Shown here piece by piece: positions 29,211 to 39,261 of a DNA stretch of 64,000 bases. The notes beneath the pieces were generated by a model. That model searched no databases and had not been told where the DNA came from. It was given only the letters and a program-made list of their open reading frames with translations. The stretch's first letter is position 1; each line of letters opens with the position of its first letter. A program made the position numbers and the translations under genes. This DNA comes from Seminavis robusta (taxonomy: Eukaryota; Bacillariophyta; Bacillariophyceae; Naviculales; Naviculaceae): the NCBI GenBank assembly GCA_903772945.1, contig CAICTM010000003.1:62001-126000 (forward strand), read 5' to 3'.

Positions 29211-30456
29211 TTTGGCTCGAATCTAGTCGAGTAACTCATTCGCCATTGGATGTTGACAGACGGCAGCTGCAAACGAAGACTCACCTCTTGACGTGGGGAG
29301 CCACGCCCGGCCTATGTCGTCCGTAACAGGGACCAGCGTAGCGGTACCACTCAATGGAAAAACTGAAGCACCGAGCACATGCTCATGCAGATGCTGAGTG
29401 ATAGTACCGTTGGTCGACGGTGGAACGGATTCATTCAGCCGAACTTGAGTTACCCCCAGGTTGCCGTCTACTTTTGCCGGCTGTCGTACCCGAAGACTGG
29501 AGCATTGTCTTATTGATGCTTGCCGGAGGTTTCGCACTGAGCACGAGCAGCCAATCTCATGTCAAGCATGACTGTCTTGACGCCCGGCATGGCACATGGG
29601 CCGCGCTCCTCTACCGGTATGGTTGATTGCGATCCGTACGATTGGCCTGGCTCAGCCTGAGCGAGTTCATAGGCCAATGCATGTATGTGCAAGCAACGGT
29701 GCATTCGTAGCTGGTGTTTCGAGGCTACGTCAGCGAGCGATCCAGGTGGCGATAGCTGAAGGCAAACGACGTCAAGAGAAACGATTCAAAGAGGGCCCAA
29801 CTGCATCGAGCTCCGTTTCACTCCTCACGGAAGAGCAGCCCTCAAGTTTTCGAGAGCATGTTCCCGACTCAAAATTTCAAGGAACTGGTTTCTTGTGTGT
29901 TCCAATCACAGTACGATTGATGCCTGCTCCAGGTGATATATTAGTACTAGTATTGAATCTTTTGAGTTCCTCCTCCGTCTCGCCAGGGCGGCAGAATAGA
30001 ACAGAGTTGAGGTACTATCGTATATCGGTAGCTACCACCGAACATCAAAAGGATGTGTGTCCGTTGCATCTCATCTGTACGACTGATGACTTGTGGTCTC
30101 CCATTCTCTATCTACGGTATCATATGCATCTACATGTACAGCTATCTGGTAGAGTTACGGTACGGTACCATACTCATAAGACGAAGGTCATATTGAATAG
30201 GATCGCACCTCTCGGGCCAGCCATGACTATGAGCGTCCACCACGGTACCGTACCATACCTTTCCTCACGATTGATGACCACGCTTCAACGCACCCTTTCT
30301 TGAAGATTGAATGAATCCGTTACAGTCTGATGCCGTACTAGTATGTAACCTAACTATCTATTGCTGGCTTGATGCAGGTACTTGTAATACGGTAGCAGTC
30401 AAGACCATCAAGTTCTAGTTGGCTCCCAGTGTGTTTCAACTGCTCAGCGATGGTCA
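29211..30456. other. Intergenic region, no convincing gene
   Basis: The longest frame (29596-30303, plus) has no family resemblance and overlaps frames on the other strand. GGTACC and CTAG-like motifs recur near 30155-30170 and 30240-30258. I see no RNA gene. Confidence 0.45.
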
Positions 30457-30786
30457 GCAAGGTCCCGAAACACCAAGGATGTTTGAAATTTTTGAAACAG
30501 TTTTAGTTTCTCAGTTTTAGTTTTTGTTTCTGATTTTTAGTTTCTCAATTTGAGAAACTAACAGTTTTAGTTTCTCATTTGATAAAATAGTTTCTCATTT
30601 CTGGCAGAAATCACAACCCATGTAATAGCAGTTTCTTACACAGTTTCTCATTTCAGAAGATAGTTTCTCATTTTAGACCAAATGAGAAACTAACTTTCTC
30701 ATTTCAGAACTTAGTTTCTCAAATGAGAAAGTAGTTTCTCATTTGAGACTGTCAAAAAAGGATTACAGTCTGGTTCCCCACCTTGC
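30457..30786 (+). mobile_element. MITE copy A (~330 bp, GCAAGGT/ACCTTGC ends)
   Basis: Begins GCAAGGTCCCGAAAC and ends ...CAGTCTGG..ACCTTGC, so the termini are a 7-bp inverted repeat. The interior is built from repeated, self-complementary AGTTTCTCATTTGAGAAACT-type modules. A second copy in the opposite orientation lies at 35074-35396 with high identity along its whole length. No coding capacity. Confidence 0.8.
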
Positions 30787-31563
30787 AGGAATTTCCAAGA
30801 AAAAGTGAGGGGTGAAGCAACCAGAATCACCAGGGAATCTGCTACCAGAGACTAAGTAATGAGTGATTAAGGGGTATTTCATGTTATTTCTTTTGTTTGT
30901 TAAAATATTCCAAGATCTAAGGATCCTTTGCAATCCTTTTGTTCCTTTGACTCCGAGTCGTTGATAGTCCAAAGTGAGAAAGTGAGCCATGCTGGTTGCG
31001 TTCCCAGGGAGCATTTGTACCTGGTACCAGTCTGTACGGGATCCATTCCAACTGGAAACCCGAAGTTCGGCGAGTTCTCTTTTTTCGAGAATGATCCATT
31101 CGTGTTTTTAGCCTACGAGATTGTACGCAGACGTAGAGATCCCAGTGGCTTTGAGTACTAGCTAGCTAGTACCAGCATTCTCAACAATCAACAACGCCAA
31201 CAGCAAGAGGCATCCCGTGCTTCTTCTGTAACACACACACATCACTACTGTATCAATCCTAAACTAGTAGATCATACCATCACCGTTGCTATCGCCACTA
31301 TAGCTTAGCTAGTGGCGTCTACGAACATCAGTAACACTGTAATACTTCCACGGGAGCTTCCGTACAATTATCTAGATTCCTTTATCCAATTGAAACCTCG
31401 CTCGGTAAGCCAAGCATCACTCCTGAACTTTTTTCTTTCGTTCTGTGGATCAGCTCACAAATTGCAAACTGCAAAACCCAAAACCCAAAAAGCAAACAAA
31501 GCAAACAAAGCAAACTATCGATCAACCATATCTTTTTTTAAGATTCAAAGACAAAGACAAGCA
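30787..31563. other. Upstream region of the beta-propeller gene
   Basis: It should contain the promoter and 5' UTR. The last 60 bp are rich in AAACCC/AAAGCAAACAAAGC repeats. The frame of the next gene is open to 31312 only through a non-ATG codon, so no coding is assigned. Confidence 0.5.
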
Positions 31564-34500
31564 ATGACGAAGGAAAACGAAGCTACCGCAACGGCGGCGA
31601 GTGTCCCAGAAGGTTCTCCCGAAGCCAACGACAGCAATGACAATGTCAAGGGCGAATCGAGCAAGAGTCCTCCCTCCCGTCGCAACCTCTACTTGGCGTT
31701 GGGCGTGGTCTTTCTCGCCGTCGTGGCGTTGTGTATTGCGTTGCCTCTGGCATTGAAGGACCGTGGAAATGATTCCCAAAGCAGCACCGCTTCCAGTACT
31801 GAAGCCAGCACTACTGGAGGTACTGGTAATACTGCAGGCTCAACCGGTGCAGCAGAGACCAAGGATCCCAACGTCCAAGTGGGAGGAGAAGTCGTTGTCC
31901 TCAAGGATATGACCATTCCTCTCTTTGGAACTCAAATCACAAATGGATATGCAAATCAACAAGAACTAGAGGCAGCATTGACCGTCGCTTTGCGCACTCA
32001 GGCTCAAAACATTATTCACAAAAAGCTACAGGAACAAGAGTTTCAAGAAGAAGCTTTGAGGGAAACGGATCAAGCGGCTGGACCTCCACCCATGGCCATG
32101 GCAGATGGGGGCGTCGCAGAAGAATCAGCTTCTTTCAGTTCCTTGGCGGCTGGTGGAGCTGCGGATGCTGCGGATGCCGGAGGTGTCACGGACTTTGAAA
32201 CCAACAATCAGGAAGAAAATGTGGATGAAGCAGACAGTAAGTAGACACACGCATCACACATGCATGCATTGGCGCATCTGCCATTCCAGCAATTTGGCAC
32301 TCACCCGAGCTATTGGTTTTGTTTCTTACGTTTTCTTGCATAGTCATCAAGGCAGATGCAAACTTTGTCTATGCCGCCTACGGAGACTACATTCTCATTT
32401 GGGATACCAATGGGAAAAAGATTGCTCAAGTCGCAATGCCATCCATTGATTTGCCAGAGAACTGGGGACAACCGGAAACAGTCGAAAAGGCACAGGCAAA
32501 GTCAATGCTGGCACCCGATCACGTTTGGATTCCAAAACCACACATTAGTTCCATGCTACTCACCGATAATCACCTCATTGCCATCGTACAAGGATACGGA
32601 CACGATTACCACTGGGGAGCACCACCTGTTGGGCAAGAAACTGTCTCCAGGATCCTTTACGACTACCAAGCATCGCAGCTTCGACTATACGAAAAATCGG
32701 CTACTGGAAACCTCACATTTGTCGGAAAGAAAGATGTCAACGGACATTACATTGATGCCCGATCCGTTGGGGATGTTGTACACATCGCTACAGGTACTGG
32801 CGTGGACATGTGGACACATTTGTGGGGACCCTTGGATCGATGGAACTTTGAGGAAGATATCGCTGACGAAGACTACGAAATTCAAGCCATGGACCTTGCC
32901 GAACAAACCCTCATCCCCACCATGGCACGACAACTCGCGTCGGAATTGCAAACCAGCGATGGATCCATTCCCAACATGCTGCAGATCAATCAATGGATGA
33001 CGCAACTCACAGACACCGACACCGAAGATGATGCCACCGATGGCGCAACCCCAAATGTCATTCCCTTTGATCAGTACGATGTTATCAGCAACGTCGCTCA
33101 AGTCACGTCCTTCAATGTCAACTCGCCATCGGTCAGCTACTCGGGAGAGGAGGAATTGGATGTTTCGACCAGTGCCTACATGGCTCCTTCGTATTTCGAT
33201 ACCCTCTACGGAACCGAAGATCATCTGGTATTGGCTACTTCCGGATGGGATTGGAATGCCACGCTGGGCGAATCCACTCAAACGACCTACCTCGTGGCTC
33301 TTTCCATCGATAGTAATGATGCTTCTACCTCGTTCTTGTCGGTTGGACACTTGAAGGGGCATTTGCTCAATTCGTACGCTTTGGATATCTACGGAGACGA
33401 GTTGAGGGCTGCCACCACCGTCGAGCGCAACCGCTGGTGGTGGGGACGACCAGGCCCCATGCCCTTTGTGGATCCTGTAATGGTGGAAGATGTCGCTGTC
33501 GAGGCCGTTTCAGCACAGGCCGTCGAAGAAGAACCAGTTGCTTCGCTGCAATCCAGCAATCAGTGTGTCGAACCAACCACCGATGAAGACTGCATCAGTC
33601 AGGAGAGCTACAACCAGTGCCTTGCAATTGCCAATGCTGGATGCGAAGTTGTTGTCCAGAGTATCGACTGTCCTCCTTTATTTTCCTGTGCCGATGATCG
33701 AGCAGGCCTTTGTCCTGTACCCGGAAATGGAGACAATTGCGTCGATGCCGACAACTACAAAGAATGTCTCAATCTTGTCAAGGAGGGATGTAGTGAACTC
33801 AACATCTTGGAATCTTGTCCGGTCCAATATGAATGTGGCGTCTTTGGTGGAGACGAGCTACCGATATTTCCTCCCGTACCACCCCCACCCGAGGATGATG
33901 AGTCACGAACCGAAAACTACATGACGGTGCTCAAATTGACGGGAGGATCCACACCCGGACAAATGGAGAAGAAGGGAGATGTCATGATTGGTGAAAAACA
34001 TGAACGTATCACGGCTGTTCGCTTCTTTGACAATGTTGCTTATGCCGTCACCTTTGAACGAACCGATCCATTCTACGTCTTAGACATGTCCGTACCCGCC
34101 GTCTTGGGAGAACTCAAGTTGCCCGGATTTTCCAGCTATCTCCATTCGATGAATGCCGAGAATACGCTTCTTTTGGCGGTGGGCCAGAACGCCACAGACA
34201 ATGGGGTTGTTACCGGGTTGATGGTCACTGTCTTTGATGCAACGAATCCTGCCGACCCTCGCGCACTTGTCAGCCATACCTTTGAACAGGACCCCAACGC
34301 TCATTCCAGCAGCAACGTTGAATGGGACTACAAGGCCTTCCGCTACGTCGATGGCAAACTGGTGATCCCACTCAGTATCTGGTACTATCAAGAATGGAAC
34401 CAAACCACACAACAGTTGGATCCTCTCCCGGACGGAGTTGAAAACTTTCAAGGATTTGCTGTCTTGAGCGTGAGTACAACCTCCATCACGGAGCAGTACC

Positions 34501-34694
34501 GAATCTCTCACAAGAAAGATGAAGGAGAATGTCATTACTGTGGTGGATTCCTGCCAACCCGTAGCTTTGTTTATTCTGGAGACTTGATGACGGTTCGCGA
34601 CAACGTCGTGGTCAGCACTGGCCTGAACAGCGGTGAAGAAGTGTGGAGGTTGTTTCTTTCTGTGGATGGGGAATCTGCTGAATGCTGCTGGTAA
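31564..34694 (+). CDS. Membrane-anchored beta-propeller-domain protein (two exons)
   Basis: Exons 31564-32236 and 32344-34694; 107-nt intron (GTAAGT ... GCATAG), phase 1, rebuilding DEADIIKADANFVYAAYGD, a typical entry to the beta-propeller domain family PF09826. Total 1,007 residues. A hydrophobic segment at about 41-63 (YLALGVVFLAVVALCIALPL) after a cytosolic Ser/Glu-rich leader acts as a signal anchor, so the propeller is extracellular or lumenal. Propeller blades occupy about 225-620 and 740-1000 (DARSVGDVVHIATGTGVD, ITAVRFFDNVAYAVTFERTD, PFYVLDMSVP, EEVWRLFL). A Cys-rich insertion at about 630-725 has two tandem C-x5-6-DC-x8-CL... units with about ten Cys. The enzyme or ligand role of this family is not established. 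The gene is bracketed by inverted copies of one MITE. Confidence 0.85.
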
Positions 34695-35073
34695 AGATTG
34701 GGGTTGGAAGAGCCTCCCGGTCCAGCTAGCAAGGACGTCTGTGTTGCTGGATCTGACCCTTGCATATTTCCATATGTCCAAATCCTTGACCTGTTAAAAA
34801 ACACGAAGAATGTTGATATTATTATTAGTATCACTGAACGGCAATGTTCTACTAGCTAGCTAGTACTCGCATGCATTGACTGTCCTTTTACTACATGTAG
34901 TGGCAAGAACCAAGCCAGGGCGGAACACATCGGTTAAGGAACGAGTCACGAAGCCAGCCACAAATGCTTTGTTAATAAATAGCTAGCTACTAGTAGACTG
35001 CAGCAGACAATGTAACATAAGGATGTTGATATATTATTTAAATGCCTCTTCGTCATCTTCATAATGAAACCCA
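34695..35073. other. 3' flank of the beta-propeller gene
   Basis: AT-rich, with CTAGCTAG motifs at 34850-34865 and 34980-34995. No gene is seen; it is presumably 3' UTR and spacer up to MITE copy B. Confidence 0.55.
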
Positions 35074-35396
35074 GCAAGGTTTTGAACCAGACTGCAATCC
35101 TTTTTTGACAGTTTCTCAAATGAGAAATTAGTTTCTCATTTGAGAAACTAAGTTCTGAAATGAGAAAGTTAGCTTCTCATTTGGTTGAAATGAGAAACTA
35201 TCTTTTGAAATGAGAAACTATATATGAAACTGCTAGTACATGTGTTGTGATTTCTGCCAGAAATGAGAAACTATTTTATCAAATGAGAAACTATAACTGT
35301 TAGTTTCTCAATTTGAGAAACTAAAACTGAGAAACTAAAACTAAAAATGAGAAACTAAACAAATTTCCAAACATTTTTGGGGTTTCGGGACCTTGC
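35074..35396 (-). mobile_element. MITE copy B (~323 bp), inverted relative to copy A
   Basis: On the plus strand it begins GCAAGGTTTTGAACC and ends GGGACCTTGC; read on the minus strand it matches copy A (30457-30786) almost throughout, including the CAGAAATCACAAC block and the AGTTTCTCA modules. It overlaps the 3' end of the ankyrin-like gene, whose stop codon (35355-35357) and last 13 codons are element sequence. Confidence 0.85.
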
Positions 35397-36692
35397 AGGG
35401 CAGCCATTGTCACGAAGCCACTGGATCACTTCCGTTTCGTTGCTACTTCTGCTTCTTCGGGCGGCTTCAAATGTCCTATCATCCCATGGACACCCATTTT
35501 CACGAGCCCACTTTAAAATCTCCAAATGTCCACATTCAGCAGCGGTCTCACATGTGTATGTGTCCCATGGACAACCATGTTCACGAGCCCACTGCAGTAT
35601 TTTCAAATGTCCACCTTCAGCAGCACCGGAACACGTGTATGCGTCCCATCGACAACCGTTTGCACGAGCCCACATCAAAATTTCCAAATGTCCACCTTGA
35701 GCAGCACCGGAACACGTGAATATGTTCCATGGACAACCATTTTCACGAGCCCACTTGAGAATTTCCAAATGACCATTTCCAGCAGCACGGGCACATGTCG
35801 ATTCATCCCATGGACACCCATTTGCACGAGCCACTTCAGAATATCCAAATGTCCAGTTTTGCAGCACGGGCACATGTATCTGATGTCCAGGACAACCATT
35901 TTCACGAGCCCACTTGAGAATTTCCAAATGCCCATTCTCAGCAGCATAGGCACATGTCCATTCATCCCATGGACACCCATTTGCACGGGCCCACTTCAGA
36001 ATATCCAAATGTCCAGTTTTGGCAGCACGGGCACATGTATCTGATGTCCATGGACAACCATTTTCACGAGCCCACTTTAGAATTTCGAAATGTCCACCTT
36101 CAGCAGCAGCGGCACATGTAGTTTCATCCCATGGACACCCATTTGAACGAAGCCATTGGAGCATTTCCAAATGTCCATTTTTAGCAGCAAAAAAGCATGT
36201 GCCTTCATTCCATGGGAATCCCTGTTTTCGTGCCCACTGCATGACAGTATGACTTCCAACTGTGGCAATGGCAGTGCAAACCTGATCATGACCAGGTGTT
36301 TTGTGGGTGGAATTGTCCCTGAGCCAGTATTCTGCACGTGGCTCGTTATAGAATGTTTCGCTGTAGAGAGTGTCGGTGATTTCTGCAGAGCGACCGCGAT
36401 CGAAAGACAGTCCAGGGAAATCAGGGAACCTTTTCACCAGTCTTGGCTTCTTCTTGAGTTCAATTTCACAGTAGGCTTTGTAGAATCGGTTCATCCTTTT
36501 GTTGACTGCTCCTACAAAGGCGTACTGTCCAAAGCCAACAAAAGATAGAATGCCTTGGATCCAAACCTCATCATTGGCAAACATCCTTCTCTTGTTCTTC
36601 TTTTTCTTGTTGTTGTTGTTGCTAGCATTGCTACCGGTACCGGTACCGGTACTACCGGTACCGGTACTAGTAGTATGCCCCCGTCTCTGCAT
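35355..36692 (-). CDS. Ankyrin-like (NGCPWD/GHLEILKWAR) repeat protein
   Basis: 445 residues from the ATG at 36692; an alternative ATG is at the MFANDEVW position about 40 residues later. The N-terminus has a Thr-Gly run encoded by a GGTACC microsatellite, then a poly-Asn/Lys stretch. An F-box-like/helical segment (VWIQGILSFVGFGQYAFVGAVNKRMNRFYKA) precedes about ten 27-residue ankyrin-type repeats with consensus NGCPWDxxTCAxAAxxGHLEILKWARE, typical of diatom and other protist ankyrin families. Unit 5 (about 35825-35900) keeps the frame but loses the consensus: compared with the near-identical unit at about 35984-36060 it lacks three single bases, giving GHQIHVPVLQNWTFGYSEV. The C-terminal ARSRNPKNVWKFV comes from MITE copy B. 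It is probably a protein-interaction adaptor. Confidence 0.8.
   Translation of the reverse strand: MQRRGHTTSTGTGSTGTGTGSNASNNNNKKKKNKRRMFANDEVWIQGILSFVGFGQYAFVGAVNKRMNRFYKAYCEIELKKKPRLVKRFPDFPGLSFDRGRSAEITDTLYSETFYNEPRAEYWLRDNSTHKTPGHDQVCTAIATVGSHTVMQWARKQGFPWNEGTCFFAAKNGHLEMLQWLRSNGCPWDETTCAAAAEGGHFEILKWARENGCPWTSDTCARAAKTGHLDILKWARANGCPWDEWTCAYAAENGHLEILKWARENGCPGHQIHVPVLQNWTFGYSEVARANGCPWDESTCARAAGNGHLEILKWARENGCPWNIFTCSGAAQGGHLEILMWARANGCRWDAYTCSGAAEGGHLKILQWAREHGCPWDTYTCETAAECGHLEILKWARENGCPWDDRTFEAARRSRSSNETEVIQWLRDNGCPARSRNPKNVWKFV
36631..36670. repeat. GGTACCGG/ACCGGT tract encoding Thr-Gly repeats
   Basis: A near-continuous run of CCGGTA/GGTACC palindromes in frame near the N-terminus of the ankyrin-like gene, encoding (Ser/Gly-Thr-Gly)n. 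Confidence 0.85.
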
Positions 36693-37323
36693 GGTGCGGA
36701 TAGCAATAGATACAGAGTAAGAGTGGTGGTTGCTGTAGTTGTCGTGTTGTGCTTTGCTGTTGTTGTGGTTTGCTGTTTGTGGGTCGGGATGAAGCAACTC
36801 AATAAGAGCAAAATACAGTAGGTGAAACAGGTTGCTATAGCTACTTCAGCACTTAGAGTGGTCGTGGGGGTCACCAGTATTGGTATAACAGTATTAATAG
36901 AATTTCGTGCGTGGCCACGCGGATCGTACGCGTCATTCTGACTATTTTATTTAATATGAAATAAAGAATACGATTACTGGGTACTCAGTTCTCTATCTGA
37001 GTGATCTCATGTCGGGTTATTACACTTTAAATCCCATTTGAGCTTCTAACTATCATTTGATGGTCATAACGACGAAGTCATTTTTTGAACACACTATATA
37101 AGTAATACGACTGTACTGTATCAATAATAAGTACAAGTTTAAGTCTAAAAGTAAACACTGGGACCAGAAAGCTTGGTGAGGTGAGCGCAAAAACCAAATC
37201 TTTTCAACTGTGGACTTGCAAGCATACAAAAGATCGGAGAAGACGAGAAGACGAGACCACGAGACCACTTTGCGCTTGACAAAACGGTAGACCTAGAGTA
37301 GGTTTAGCTAGCTATTAATAGCA
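36693..37323. other. Divergent intergenic region
   Basis: Shared upstream region of the ankyrin-like gene (minus) and the coiled-coil gene (plus). AT-rich around 36940-37130. No gene is seen. Confidence 0.55.
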
Positions 37324-38253
37324 ATGGAGGAAGGGTCTGGAGGACCAGGCAATGGTGGCGGAGAGGAAGATAATGTGGTCTTCCTTGGAGAACAAGGCGA
37401 CGTTGAGGGTAAGTGTATTGCTTGGCTTGGCTTGGCTTGTCATTGGTCATTGGTCATTGGCCATGTCATGATTGATCATTGATCGTTGATCGTTGTCTCT
37501 CTCTCTCTCTCTCTCTCTCGATTAGATTATTTGGAAGAGAAGTACAACGACTTTGTAACCTTGAATGAAAAAGCCCAAGAAAAGTGGATTTCAGTGGAGC
37601 GCAATCGAGATATGGCACCTTCTGAGGTCCATGCCATTTGCAAGTTTGTCATGAACGCATGCCAACAAATCAACGCAGCTTTCGAAGGAGTCCTCGAGAG
37701 TCTCAAACAATCCAAAGAAGAGTTGGAGTTGGAACGAGAAGACGACGGGCCTGATACTCAAGCAACTCTCAAAAACTGGACCAATGGGGCGTTTATATTT
37801 CTATTTAAGGCCGATGCTGAAATTCATGACTTGGGCTGGAGTGTTAAGAACAGAGAAAAACTCAAGGAACTAGAAAGAAAGAAAGCTCCAATCAGGGATA
37901 ACTTTGCTCTGTGGCAGCGCCAGTTAGAGGTTATGCAGACCATTGCCCTCATGGAAGAAACGATCATAAAGGTCGACACTCAAATGGACGAGTATCGCCT
38001 TTGGTTTGCTACGGCATACAGAAGGTTGCAGCGTTCCGAACACCAGGAGCGGGGGCGGGAGTCGGAAGAAGACGTCTATAGTATTGTTGCGGGAGACGAT
38101 AGTGACGAAGATGAGACGAATCTTGAGATTTTGGTGGCACGCACCAACAGATTTCCTGGTTCAGACTACCTTCGCCGTATTCGCCGTATGGATCGTTGGC
38201 GGGAGGCTACCACACCACTACGTAAGAAGCAATTCTTCCCCAAATGGCACTAG
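37324..38253 (+). CDS. Hypothetical coiled-coil protein (two exons)
   Basis: Exons 37324-37408 and 37526-38253; 117-nt intron (GGTAAGT ... ATTAG), phase 1, rebuilding GAT in VE-DYLEEKYNDFV. 270 residues. The intron contains successive GGCTT, CATTGGT and GATCGTT mini-repeats and a (CT)n polypyrimidine run at about 37496-37519 before the acceptor. The protein starts Gly/Glu-rich (MEEGSGGPGNGGGEEDN), is then largely helical and charged (coiled-coil-like about 30-185), and ends with an acidic DDSDEDETN patch and a basic RRIRRMDRWREA tail. No membrane segment and no recognised domain. Function unknown. Confidence 0.75.
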
Positions 38254-39261
38254 CTAGTAGAAAGTAGGTAGTAATGTGATATCTAGTAGTCTTTGGTAGT
38301 TTGGTCAAACCTGCACTTGATTCCTTGTACATGTAGATCAGGGGCATTCAGTGGGATTCCCTTGCCTTCAGGGGGCCTCAGGTACCACTGGGTTCTGGGA
38401 TTGAATTACATTTCTACTAGCACAAATTTTCCAAACGGAAATGATCAAGGCAGAGTCAGCTGGGAGCTGTTTAGAATCAGTAGACTAAATGTCGGTTCTA
38501 TTATACTAGTAGAAACAAGTTGCCAAGGCCGTCGTGATGTATTTTCTTTGTGATATCAGTAGCCTATCACTGCACCTCTCCTCTAGCTAGGTAGGTAGTA
38601 CCGTACTAGCTAGTACCGATAGCCGATATCCATTGTTTGGAGCGGTCCAAGTCTCCATTCTTGCGAAATCCTTGAATCAAGCTTGTCTAGGATCCTAATG
38701 CGCCATACCGTAAAAGTACTTGCCAACATATATATTAGTACACGGCACCAAAGTCTCTTTTCCAACCACGTTGCGTTGTACCGGTACTGCACAGTCTGAT
38801 TGAACGGTTCCTGTCCTGTTTGCCGTCGACGCTGTCCAGGCCATGCCGCCCAGCCATGCATATATTCTGTCAATCGAATGATCAATCGAATCAACGTGCA
38901 TGCCTCACGGAATGAAGCAAAGTCGAGTGGAGTGGAGTGGAGTTGAGAGACCGAAATTCAATGTATGGCATGCCTACCGTACGGTAGCCAGCTTAGCTAG
39001 CTAACCATTGGTCATTCTGACGAGATTTATGACACCAGAATAGTGGTTATCTCTCACAGTCATGAAAATGACCCTTGACAAAAGATCCCACGCGCAGAAA
39101 CGCAACAAACGCAACAAAGCACAAGGATAGGCACATTATTGTGTCCATGTTCGATGTTTGATCACTGAGTACACTGTACAGTAGGTTTCAAGTTGGACAT
39201 CTATCTGCAGTTACTGTAGTAGTTGTGTGAGGTTGAGGTTGAGGCTGAGTAGCAGTAGAGC
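38254..39261. other. Intergenic region, no supported gene
   Basis: Contains TAGTAGAAAGTAGG-like and CTAGCTAG motifs (38255-38290, 38585-38620, 38993-39003), a GAGTG pentamer run near 38925-38945, and short random frames. The last part is the anoctamin upstream region. Confidence 0.5.

Noticed and set aside
31312-31563. Upstream extension of the beta-propeller exon 1 to 31312
   Set aside because: There is no ATG in that stretch, and the leader is T- and repeat-rich; the ATG at 31564 directly precedes the signal anchor region.
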